From: Phycisphaerales bacterium
Lineage (GTDB): Bacteria; Planctomycetota; Phycisphaerae; Phycisphaerales; JAGLTS01
Direction of reading: 5' to 3'
Assembly: GCA_023135165.1 (NCBI GenBank)
Contig: JAGLTS010000050.1
Location: 1 to 47,080, forward strand
DNA length: 47,080 nucleotides
A program made the position numbers and the translations under genes. Below, one piece after another: positions 17,883-26,645 of the stretch; positions within the stretch are counted from its first letter, which is position 1; each line of letters begins with the position of its first letter. Below the pieces are notes generated by a model. That model saw only the letters and a program-made list of their open reading frames with translations. It had not been told where the DNA came from and ran no database searches.

Positions 17883-20800
17883 ATGAAGCGGCTGAAGTGG
17901 CTGCCGTTGGTGGTTGCGTGCGCCTGCTCGCCGAGCCGGGCGGAAATACCGTCGGCCTCGTGGGAATTCACGAATTGCGAGGCGCAGTACTTCTGGGAGG
18001 GGCCTGCGGATGTCTTGAAGGATGACATCGCCGATCAGGACTTCTACGTAATAACGGTCGTCGACACGGACTGGCCGCCGCAGCACATCTGGGGGCTGTA
18101 CAACGTGGACGAAGCGTCGTGGTATGACTCGATCAGCATCGAGCAGATCGCGCGTGCCGAGATGCGACGCGACGACGTGGCCAACCACCGGTGCGAAGAT
18201 CCACTGCGTTTTGTCTTCAACGGCGCGTTCGACGGCGCGGCGGAGTTGGAATTCGTCTTCTTTCGCCCGCTCGAAACCGTTGGGGAAGACCACAGCACTA
18301 TTGGTCCCAATGAACCCCGATTCGCTCGTGAGACAACCTTGGCCTCCGCGCCAACTGTCGAAACCGTGCGCGCGACAATCAACTTCACGCGCCTCCTCGG
18401 TTCAGGGCTCGACCACGACGGAGCCACACCCCTGCTTGTGCTGTACGACGCGAGTGCGCGGCATGTTGATGTGTTCACTGTCGCCGATGATGAACTGCTC
18501 AATGCTGAGCAAACCGGTGTTGGACGCAACCGCACAGATATCAGCGGCCAGGCCAAACCCGATCTCATGCAAGGCTCAATCCCGGAGAAGTCATACGAGC
18601 CGATGGCGGGCGCGATCTGTCACGGTCTGATCACAATCCTGTGCACGGTGTGGCAGGACACCGATCCTCCATACGAGGATTGGCAGATCGTCGCGATGGC
18701 TTTCGTTACGTCGCAAGATCAGGGGCAGACATGGCAGCTCACATTCGAGGACTCGCCGGTCGACATCGGCTGGCCTCGTGGGCGTGAATGGTGCATGCAG
18801 AACTGGTGGCCGATGGAGCGCCAGCCCGACCCGCTGGAGGCGTATTTCGTCTCGACGGACTACCGGCACAACCCCGGCGCGGAGGGTGGGCGGATGTACT
18901 TGTTCCGCGCCACTCGCGTCATGGTCGGCGATCCGTGGGAGATCGAGCCGACAGTCATTGTGTATGAGAGCGACGGGCTTTACAGCGAGCACTTCCACAC
19001 AGCGGCGGTGGTTCCGTTCGGCGAGAACGGTCTGCGCGTCATCACGTGCGTCGGCGATTGTCAGTCGAAGAACCGCATCGTCAGCGCGACTCGCGAGGAT
19101 CGCCTCTACACCGACCCAGGCTGGACCGTGCAGGAGGACTACCACGGATCTCGGCGCTCTGACGACTGGTCGGACCCCGGACGCATGGGAAACCAGTTCG
19201 TCGGTTGTGCTCCCGGTCCGCAAGCAGGTGACTTGCTGATCGGGTCGGACCTGCATACCGAACAGTTGTGGCTGATCCCTGAGGATGACACCGCGCCAAC
19301 GTCACCTGACACGCAGCACCTCTATGGGCTTTCACTGGCGGAGGAGAACATTAGATCTGAGAACTTCCTCATTCGCACGCCGACCCCCGAATTGGGTGGC
19401 CCGTACTACTCCCGGTACAGCCCTCACTCCGACTCGGGCAGGGTATTGGAATCGATGCGCGTGTTGTACTCCCCAGATGGCATTCACTGGGCTCAAGTGT
19501 TCGCGCCTGGCATCAAGAATTCGCTGGGGTGCATTCATGGCGGACATATCTACATGGACAGCTTCTTCAACTCAGCCGGCGTGCGGCGGATCGAATTGCC
19601 GCGCGTGCTGACGTGGCGCCCGTTGGAGATCGGGCCTGGAGGCTTCCAGCGGGGCATCGCCACACCCCATTTCGTCTCGGGTCCGTACGGCGCGATCACC
19701 GAGCTCTCGCAGGATCAAGATGGGTGCTGGCTCTTCAACTGCGACCCGGTCGATCCTCAACCGCCGTGCTTCGGGCAGGTCTACCACCTGTCCTCGTCGC
19801 GCTTCGAGGAAGGCAGAGAAGTCGGCCGGATCTGGCCGTGCGGCTTGGCTGAGGATGTCGGTGACATGCTTGCCACGGATGTCCTTCAGGTCCGATGCTG
19901 GATCATGAACAACAGCCGCAGTGTAAGTGCCCACCCCGTCGTCGAAGTGCGAGACGACAGCGGGCCTCAGGACATCCTGTGCCGCCCGGTGTACGCCGCC
20001 ACCGGTAAGTGGTTCCCGGTCCTGGCGATCGATCACGTGCAGTTCACCGAGGGGAAGTCTATGTACATGCGTTGGCTGACATCTGATAGTACCCTGCCCG
20101 ATGATGCGGATTTCTTCGTAGCTCTGGATTCGGTGATCGAGGGCGCAGGGTATCCCGGCTATACGCTGCCGCTGGACGACTCAGCCGGTGCAGGGGGCAG
20201 GTGGTGCGCAGATGAACTCGCCTCGATCACCGGCTTTGTGTGTTCGGATACGTGGACGATTACGTTGGCAGCCCAACTTCCAGAGGATGGATGGGACGCG
20301 ACCGTTGGAACGACCGGTGAATGGCCGATCGCAACGCTGTGGGGAGATGAGTACAACTACGTTGAGTTGGTCGCTGAATCCGCCGATCCGGACGATTGCA
20401 GGCTCGTGGCGCGCGTCGTCCGTGACGGTGCACTCGTTGCGACACTGGAGAGTCAGAAGGTCTATTGGCTTCGTGGATCGCCGGTCCTTGTGTCTGTGGC
20501 GGATGCGAACGATGGCGGTGGCATACGCATGACAGTCAGCGCTGCCGGATCGACGCTGCACGAGGCGTCGCTCCGCCTGGGAGATCGCGGCAGGCCGCTT
20601 GCCGTTCCTCCGACGGAAATCCGCTTCAGCAGCCACCATGGTGCGTCGAGCGATGGGCTGGACGTGCGCGTCAGCCCAATGCTCTGGTGGGGCGGCGAGA
20701 TCTACCAAACAACCTACCTGGATGAGGCGACACGCGCGGATCTGCTCACGACACTCTCCTTCCTCGATCCGACAAGCATCCCCGGCGATCTGAACGGCGA

Positions 20801-20939
20801 CGGCTGCGTCGATCAGGCGGACTTGGGCATGCTGCTCGCGGCATACGGGATTAACAGCAACGGCGATTGTGACGGCGACGGCGACACAGATCAGGCGGAC
20901 CTGGGCATCCTCCTCAGCAACTACGGCGTTGGCCGCTGA
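17883..20939 (+). CDS. Large secreted Asp-box (sialidase-like propeller) protein with dockerin-like C-terminus
   Basis: A 1018-residue exported protein. The ATG at 17883 has GGAGG upstream and begins a signal peptide (MKRLKWLPLVVACA..SRA). An Asp box, SQDQGQTW (residues 277-284), and other propeller-like stretches (RMYLFRATR, LYSPDGIHWAQ) suggest a BNR/sialidase-type beta-propeller, but I cannot name a known enzyme family. The C-terminal third contains concanavalin-like strand patterns (EIRFSSHHGASSDGLDVRVSPMLWWGG). The last ~50 residues hold two calcium-loop repeats, DLNGDGCVDQADLG and DGDGDTDQADLG, like dockerin type I. A close paralogue is encoded at 28217. It sits behind repeat copy A and the 28-codon frame. 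A role in glycan binding or breakdown is inferred. Confidence 0.8.
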   Translation: MKRLKWLPLVVACACSPSRAEIPSASWEFTNCEAQYFWEGPADVLKDDIADQDFYVITVVDTDWPPQHIWGLYNVDEASWYDSISIEQIARAEMRRDDVANHRCEDPLRFVFNGAFDGAAELEFVFFRPLETVGEDHSTIGPNEPRFARETTLASAPTVETVRATINFTRLLGSGLDHDGATPLLVLYDASARHVDVFTVADDELLNAEQTGVGRNRTDISGQAKPDLMQGSIPEKSYEPMAGAICHGLITILCTVWQDTDPPYEDWQIVAMAFVTSQDQGQTWQLTFEDSPVDIGWPRGREWCMQNWWPMERQPDPLEAYFVSTDYRHNPGAEGGRMYLFRATRVMVGDPWEIEPTVIVYESDGLYSEHFHTAAVVPFGENGLRVITCVGDCQSKNRIVSATREDRLYTDPGWTVQEDYHGSRRSDDWSDPGRMGNQFVGCAPGPQAGDLLIGSDLHTEQLWLIPEDDTAPTSPDTQHLYGLSLAEENIRSENFLIRTPTPELGGPYYSRYSPHSDSGRVLESMRVLYSPDGIHWAQVFAPGIKNSLGCIHGGHIYMDSFFNSAGVRRIELPRVLTWRPLEIGPGGFQRGIATPHFVSGPYGAITELSQDQDGCWLFNCDPVDPQPPCFGQVYHLSSSRFEEGREVGRIWPCGLAEDVGDMLATDVLQVRCWIMNNSRSVSAHPVVEVRDDSGPQDILCRPVYAATGKWFPVLAIDHVQFTEGKSMYMRWLTSDSTLPDDADFFVALDSVIEGAGYPGYTLPLDDSAGAGGRWCADELASITGFVCSDTWTITLAAQLPEDGWDATVGTTGEWPIATLWGDEYNYVELVAESADPDDCRLVARVVRDGALVATLESQKVYWLRGSPVLVSVADANDGGGIRMTVSAAGSTLHEASLRLGDRGRPLAVPPTEIRFSSHHGASSDGLDVRVSPMLWWGGEIYQTTYLDEATRADLLTTLSFLDPTSIPGDLNGDGCVDQADLGMLLAAYGINSNGDCDGDGDTDQADLGILLSNYGVGR

Positions 20940-21016
20940 CCATCAGCACTTCGGCGATTCACAGACTGCCTCACACATGAGCTGCGTGTGCCACATCACG
21001 CGGATTCCACCGTGTT

Positions 21017-21294
21017 CTTGTGCAGTGCGCCCATGCTGCCCAAGGTGACAAAAAATGCCCAACACTCGCGCCAACCTTGTGTTTGCTCGCGACAATTCGT
21101 TGAGCCTACCCACAACGGGGGATTGCTTTCCCAAAAACGACCGGTAAACTATAAGTATGTGGGCACTATGGGGTGCCTTGTGGACACGGGCGATGTGTTG
21201 GTTCGACATTTCGGAAACGCCTTGGGGAGACCGTCATGCTTGCGAGCAGACCAGTCAGCGCATTGTTGGCCGTTGCTGTGATTACGCTCACGGG
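21017..21294 (+). repeat. Direct repeat copy B, upstream of the PhoD-like gene
   Basis: The second copy of the ~280-base repeat. Here the reading frame starting at 21236 continues into a full gene. A possible -10 TATAAG lies at 21150-21155, 17 bases after TTTCCC at 21127-21132, but it is not kept in copy A. The remaining part of this gap (20940-21016) shows nothing recognisable. Confidence 0.85.
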
Positions 21295-23653
21295 ACCGGT
21301 TCTTCTTGCTCAAGAGACTTTCATCGGTCAGGAGGACAGCGCAACCGGCGACGCGCGACGCCAGGCTCGCAATGCAGCCAGAATGAGCGTTACGGGAATC
21401 GGCGCGACTGTTGGAACCACGTTCCGCACCGGTTACGGCGGCGCTCCCAGGGCGGGTCAGATCACCTTCGTCTGTGACGACTCACTTATCCGTTGGGGGC
21501 TTGAACATCGAATCCAAGGTGATGGGCTCCCACCAGAGATCACCGTTGATCCTACGGACCCGCTCGGCCCCCATACGGTGCGTTTCACCGCGCCCACCAA
21601 CAGCGCATTCAGCGAAATCGCCATCCCACATCGTTATGCCCCGACAGCGTCGGACTTCCAGTACCGCTTCGATGAGATGTGGGCGACCGCGCGCATCTAC
21701 ATCTCGCGCGGCGCAACGCCCATGACAAGCGACACCGAATCGCTCACGTTCTTCAAGTTCGTCGAATACGGCGTCACGCCCTTGATTTCGCTGCAGATCA
21801 GCGTGGATGATCGGCTCGAAGCGGTCGGCAGCGGGAACATCGGGCGAATCGTGTCTCAAACAGCCGTGCCGACCGATGCATGGACGACATTCACCATCCA
21901 CTGGAGGAAATCGACCGGCGTATCCGACGGCCTATTTGAAGTCTGGATGGACGGTCAACCCATCCCAGAACTCCACATCATACATAACAACCCCGGCCAA
22001 GTCGGAAAAACATCGCTCGTGGCCCGCAACGTCAACCATCCCGATGTTTGCAGCACGAACGTGCAATGGGTTTCCTGGGGCGAGACTGTGCCGATGCTGC
22101 AGTACGACCCAGACATGTTACTCGGGCACAACCGTGATGTGACACAGACAGAGGCTGCCATCCTTGTGCATTTCCATCCCGCGCAACGGAACGCTGCGTG
22201 GCTTAACCAGAATGTCGTCGCGGTCATCCGCTACGCCGAAGGCGACTGGCCGGCGGATGGTGAAACCGGCGTCCTCGAAACGGGGCCTGTTCCGCTCGAC
22301 GCCTGGGCGATGTACTCCGGCACCGCAACCATGTCGAACCTGACGCCGGGCACGTCATACAGCTATCAGGTGCGCCTCTTCCCAGAATCAGACCCGGGAA
22401 GTTTCTACGAGACGAGCGAGGCTCGCGGCTTCCAGACCATGCCGAACGAACCAACGACCATCCGCTTCGGCTGGGCGGTCGGGCACGACCAGGGCGGCCT
22501 AGCGAAACCTTATCAACTGTATCACTGGTACGCGCAGCGTGATTACGACTTTGTCGTTCACCTCGGCGACTACATCTACACCGACCACGGGACGTCAGCG
22601 ACAGCCCCCGCAACCACGACCGCGGGCTACTTGCTCGAATACCTCAACGCCAGCGATGACCGCTATATGCACGAGTTCACGCAGCACCGCGCGCTCTTTA
22701 TGATGTGGGATGACCACGAGGTCTGGGATGCCTTTGGCAGCGACTGGCGCGATCCGCTCAACATGAATCCATCCGGAGCCGACCCGACTGTTACAGAATA
22801 TGAATTGTTCATCCGCGCCAGGCTGGCATTCAACACATGGTTCTCCGACGGCTTTCTCGATCTCCCCGTGCCGGGCACGCAGGAGGCGGAGTTCACTGAT
22901 CGGGAGTATTACCGATCGTGGCAGACAGCGAGGTGCAACTTCATCCTGCTGGACACACGCTCGTTCCAGGATGTCGCTGTGGGCACCATGATCGGCCCGG
23001 AGCAGAAGGCCTGGCTGCTCGATGAACTGGCGAGCAATACCAAGCCGTTCGTGTTCATGCTCTCGCCGAGCACGTGGGGTGATGTCATCTGGATCTTTGA
23101 CAACTGGCATTACTCACCGTTCCGGGCGGAGCGCGACGCGATCGAGACCTTCTTTCAGGAGCAGACAAGCACGGGGTACATGTTCATCTTGACCGGCGAC
23201 AGGCATGCGAGCTTTGTGCACACGCGATTCGACGAGTCGCGCATCATTTGTGAAGCGGATTCATGTCCGGCTTCGGCGAAAGCACTCTGGTGCTATGATC
23301 CTGCTGTCGAGGAATTGGACGGTGTCCTCTTCGCATCGATCGACGGCGCGGACCCTGATGTGCCGCAGTGGGCACACATGGGCGGTGAGGTCGTGGTCGA
23401 TGAGACGACAGGTGAGGTCACCATCACGATCATCGACGCGGACGACGGCTCGGATATGTTCTCGCACACCTTCACGATCCCGTTCTGCCCAGCCGATCTG
23501 AACGATGATGGTGTGATCGGCCAGCCCGATCTCGGCATCCTGCTGGCAGCCTACAGCCTCAGCGCAGAGGGTGACATCGACGGCGACGGCGACACCGATC
23601 AGGCTGATCTGGGGCTGCTGCTGCAGGATTACGACACAGCCTGCCCGCGGTAG
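21236..23653 (+). CDS. Secreted PhoD-like metallophosphatase with N-terminal lectin-like region and dockerin-like C-terminus
   Basis: An 805-residue exported phosphoesterase. The ATG at 21236, behind GGGGAGA, starts a signal peptide ending near VLLAQ. A ~270-residue N-terminal region looks like a LamG-type sandwich (FTIHWRKSTGVSDGLFEVWMDG). A PhoD N-terminal/fibronectin-like part follows (TATMSNLTPGTSYSYQVRLFP). Metal-site motifs of the PhoD family are HLGDYIYTDHG, MMWDDHEVWDAFGSDW, ILLDTRSFQD and ILTGDRHASF. The end holds two dockerin-like repeats (DLNDDGVIGQPDLG and DGDGDTDQADLG, from 23495). It probably hydrolyses phosphodiesters or monoesters outside the cytoplasm, giving access to organic phosphate. 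No Pho-box was recognised. Confidence 0.9.
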   Translation: MLASRPVSALLAVAVITLTGPVLLAQETFIGQEDSATGDARRQARNAARMSVTGIGATVGTTFRTGYGGAPRAGQITFVCDDSLIRWGLEHRIQGDGLPPEITVDPTDPLGPHTVRFTAPTNSAFSEIAIPHRYAPTASDFQYRFDEMWATARIYISRGATPMTSDTESLTFFKFVEYGVTPLISLQISVDDRLEAVGSGNIGRIVSQTAVPTDAWTTFTIHWRKSTGVSDGLFEVWMDGQPIPELHIIHNNPGQVGKTSLVARNVNHPDVCSTNVQWVSWGETVPMLQYDPDMLLGHNRDVTQTEAAILVHFHPAQRNAAWLNQNVVAVIRYAEGDWPADGETGVLETGPVPLDAWAMYSGTATMSNLTPGTSYSYQVRLFPESDPGSFYETSEARGFQTMPNEPTTIRFGWAVGHDQGGLAKPYQLYHWYAQRDYDFVVHLGDYIYTDHGTSATAPATTTAGYLLEYLNASDDRYMHEFTQHRALFMMWDDHEVWDAFGSDWRDPLNMNPSGADPTVTEYELFIRARLAFNTWFSDGFLDLPVPGTQEAEFTDREYYRSWQTARCNFILLDTRSFQDVAVGTMIGPEQKAWLLDELASNTKPFVFMLSPSTWGDVIWIFDNWHYSPFRAERDAIETFFQEQTSTGYMFILTGDRHASFVHTRFDESRIICEADSCPASAKALWCYDPAVEELDGVLFASIDGADPDVPQWAHMGGEVVVDETTGEVTITIIDADDGSDMFSHTFTIPFCPADLNDDGVIGQPDLGILLAAYSLSAEGDIDGDGDTDQADLGLLLQDYDTACPR

Positions 23654-23687
23654 GTATTGCTGCGTGCAGGACGGTGAGCGACGAGCG

Positions 23688-25436
23688 TCAGACGACCTGC
23701 ATCACAAACCCGCCGGAACACAGAGTATCCATGTAGTCATCCGGCGTGCAATGTGACTGGGCGAACGTGGATTCCATCGCACTCGTCGACACCCGCGTGT
23801 GACTGAAGCGATCACGCGCGTTGGTGACCACACTCAAACCGCGCGGCGAGACCGTATAGCGATGTACGCTGTCGGACGTGATGCGTCGCATCGGGCTGCG
23901 AGTCAACGCAGTCGGTTGCGTTCGGTGCGGATGCGTGCTCAGCCATAATGGCATGAGCGGGCGCACCGTCGAGATGAGCGCCTCATCCGCAGCATCAATC
24001 AGCGAGCGGTCTTCGTTCGGCGTCGGAGGTATCGGATCGTTCCACGTTATTAGCGTCATCGGCGTAGCGGCATGAGCATAGCGCGTGTGGCTGCCATCGC
24101 CGATCCGAGCTTGCAGATGGTATGTACCCTGAAGCCGTGGCGCCGTCCAACTGAAACTATGAAGACCGACCGCTTCGCCCGTGGCCTGCAGTATCTCGTT
24201 GTACACGATGACGCCCGTATCACCATTGAAAGGGTTGCGGTCATCATCGAGAAGCAACTCGATCGTCGCCTCGCTGTCGATGTCCTGGTAGCGGAAACTG
24301 ATTTGAACGACATCGCCGGGACGCACGGGCTCGTCATCCGTGTCGAAAGCGATCAACCCGACGTCAGCCCACTGCGAGCCGGCATGGTTCACAGCGTCCC
24401 GCGCCCCCTCGCCGCCGTACGGCTGGCCGATTCCTGCACTCGGCCGATCGCCGCCGACAGGCCGGCTCCAGCAGTAGCCGGTTGTCTCGCGCTGTGGGTT
24501 CGGCGGGAGGTAGAAGTCGTCCGGAACGTACTCCTCACCATCGAACGCGCCCGATGCCGTATCGATCGTGCCGTGATACCACAAGTGCGTGTCGGAGTGT
24601 TCGAAGTCGTAACCGCCCGCCGATTCGAGCAAGTCTTCATCGAGTTCGAAGTCCGCTGCTCCCGCCACGGGTTCGCCGCAGAAGTCAAATGATTGACACC
24701 CGGAGCTTTGTTCAATCCGCCAGTAGTTGTCCCAGAAAACGACCGTCTCGGGCGTGATCATCGCCGCGTCACCGAAGTCCGGATAGGGGAAAGGCTCGCA
24801 CACGCCGTCGACGGGATGCGGATCAAGCGTGGTGACATGATCGACCCACACGCCATGCTCGCCGAGGCCTTGCGCGATTTGGCTGATGAGCGCAGCTCCC
24901 CGACTGTGTCCGATCAGATGCAGCGGCAGCTCGGTGAGCGCTCCGGGTAGGCCGGCGAGGTCAGCAAGTAGATCAGGGTCCAGCAGCGCATCGACCACCG
25001 CATCCCCGACATCAACCGTGCTCCGCGTGTACCCGCCGAACGGCAGCACCCCGGCCAAATCGGTCCAGTCCAGCAGAATGAATATCTCCGGCGCATGTAC
25101 CTGCGCATCGGTCAGGGGTGGGCCTGGAAGGTAGCTCGCGACCGCAGCATCGATCGGGCCGCCGTCATGTCCGGGATCGGTGACGGTCAGCGTGTACCCA
25201 TATGGGTCCACATCCGCATTCGGCCGGTCGATGATCGTCTGTGCCATGGCCGTGACCCAGCCGTCGATCGCGCCGCCGAAACCATGTGTGATGAGTGTGA
25301 CGCCCGAGAGCAGTCGCCGGGCTTCAAGGGGCTCCAGCGAGGGATCGCAGCAGGATTGCGACGAGAACGCCGGCCGGAATCGTCGATGCAGCGATACGTG
25401 GCGACTTGCAGTTCCCGATGCCCGGTCCTCGCGCAT
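23688..25436 (-). CDS. Secreted alpha/beta-hydrolase (lipase-like) with LEPR-XLL-type motif
   Basis: A 582-residue protein. The ATG at 25436 has AGGAG at 8 bases. Near the start, LEPLEARRLLSG (residues 34-45) matches the planctomycete LEPR-XLL motif found just before exported domains. An alpha/beta-hydrolase domain follows directly: TLITHGFGG with the oxyanion-type HG, and the nucleophile elbow GHSRG (176-180, S178). A later LDPHPVDG could supply the acid residue. Residues ~375-470 form a beta-sandwich-like module (DVVQISFRYQDIDSEATIELLLDDD). The substrate is unknown; an esterase or lipase role is inferred. It is convergent with the PhoD-like gene, 34 bases away. Confidence 0.78.
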   Translation of the reverse strand: MREDRASGTASRHVSLHRRFRPAFSSQSCCDPSLEPLEARRLLSGVTLITHGFGGAIDGWVTAMAQTIIDRPNADVDPYGYTLTVTDPGHDGGPIDAAVASYLPGPPLTDAQVHAPEIFILLDWTDLAGVLPFGGYTRSTVDVGDAVVDALLDPDLLADLAGLPGALTELPLHLIGHSRGAALISQIAQGLGEHGVWVDHVTTLDPHPVDGVCEPFPYPDFGDAAMITPETVVFWDNYWRIEQSSGCQSFDFCGEPVAGAADFELDEDLLESAGGYDFEHSDTHLWYHGTIDTASGAFDGEEYVPDDFYLPPNPQRETTGYCWSRPVGGDRPSAGIGQPYGGEGARDAVNHAGSQWADVGLIAFDTDDEPVRPGDVVQISFRYQDIDSEATIELLLDDDRNPFNGDTGVIVYNEILQATGEAVGLHSFSWTAPRLQGTYHLQARIGDGSHTRYAHAATPMTLITWNDPIPPTPNEDRSLIDAADEALISTVRPLMPLWLSTHPHRTQPTALTRSPMRRITSDSVHRYTVSPRGLSVVTNARDRFSHTRVSTSAMESTFAQSHCTPDDYMDTLCSGGFVMQVV

Positions 25437-25583
25437 TTCTCGCTCCTCTCCGGCTCGGCGCGGTGCATTCTAGGCGCACCGAGGGTCGCTGTGCTGCGTC
25501 AGACTTGTGATCTGCCCCGAGTCTCGGTCCCGCCATGCGCATGATGGGTCGCGAAGATGGACCGGCTGTGGCTCGCCGCGCTG

Positions 25584-26645
25584 CTACCGGCCCAGTGCGA
25601 GCGCATCTCCACACTCATCGCGAATCCACGTTGCCGTCCAGCGCGTGTAGATCCTCGCGCCGCTTGCCAGCATGTGGCCGTAGTCGAGAAAACACGTCTC
25701 TGCGATACCCAACTCGCTGGCGCGTTCGCTTTCGAGTACATGGATGTCGCCCGGCATCCGCGCCAGTTCATCGAGTACCGCTCTGAATGACGCCCGCGCC
25801 TGCGGATACGCGCTGTCCCGCTTGTCGATGAACTTGTCTCGGAACGGCGGGTGGATCAACAGGACATGCAGCCCATCCTCCGTCGCCAGCGCGATCAACC
25901 TGCGGAAGTACTCGACGTTGCGTGCTTCTCCACTTCGACTGGGGTCGAAGCCGCGATATGCGTGATCGAGATCAGCCGACACATCCACATCTTCCGGGCC
26001 GAACTCCGGATCATCGGTGCGCCAAACGACTCGGCCGTCCTCGCCGATCGGCACGCTCCGGTCTCGCCGAAGCACCATTTCCTTAAGCAGTCGCCCGAGC
26101 GGTTTGCGCGCGTCGTACGTCCGCCACACCCAACCCGCAACGAGTGACAGGCGGTCCTTCCAATCAGGGGCGCCGAGTCGATCGGAAAGCGTTGCGAAGC
26201 GGCGAAACCGCTCCGAGATCGCTTGGTTGTCATTGAGGTTCCAATCCTCGATCGCGATCATCAAGACCCTCGCCTGCGACAGCTTCTCGCGGTTGCGAAC
26301 GTAGAGCACGTACGAATCGTACGGCTCGCCTGCTGTCAGGCTCAGGTTCAGCACACTTCCGTGTGGCACGCCGAGCACCTCTTCCATCTCGGCGGGGATG
26401 ATCGCATCGCGCGTTCGGCTGTTGCCGAGAATCACAACAACGGGGGAAGGTGCAGGCTCGATGACCTGCTCTTCGAGCACATCAACGATCCCCGACGGGC
26501 TTTTCGGGAACATCGACCACAGCCAATCCTGCCTCGCCATGCCGAACTCGACGACCGCGAGCAGCGCAAGGCACACCAGTAGGCCCCAGGGCCTCAGCCC
26601 GCGCAGGTCAAGCGAATCAGAACTGGAAATAGATAAACGGGACAT
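25584..26645 (-). CDS. SGNH-like membrane-anchored protein partnered with MBOAT acyltransferase
   Basis: A 353-residue protein with one N-terminal membrane segment (~20-38) and an extracytoplasmic SGNH-hydrolase-like domain. Block I is VVVILGNSRTRDA with S76, and the C-terminal D-x-x-H is DYGH (D321, H324). Such proteins (AlgJ/AlgX/DltD-like, DUF1574-like) take acyl groups delivered by an MBOAT partner and place them on an extracellular polymer. It starts 29 bases inside the end of the MBOAT gene, so the two are translationally coupled. The acceptor is unknown; the polysaccharide of the export operon 12 kb away is one candidate. Confidence 0.75.
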   Translation of the reverse strand: MSRLSISSSDSLDLRGLRPWGLLVCLALLAVVEFGMARQDWLWSMFPKSPSGIVDVLEEQVIEPAPSPVVVILGNSRTRDAIIPAEMEEVLGVPHGSVLNLSLTAGEPYDSYVLYVRNREKLSQARVLMIAIEDWNLNDNQAISERFRRFATLSDRLGAPDWKDRLSLVAGWVWRTYDARKPLGRLLKEMVLRRDRSVPIGEDGRVVWRTDDPEFGPEDVDVSADLDHAYRGFDPSRSGEARNVEYFRRLIALATEDGLHVLLIHPPFRDKFIDKRDSAYPQARASFRAVLDELARMPGDIHVLESERASELGIAETCFLDYGHMLASGARIYTRWTATWIRDECGDALALGR

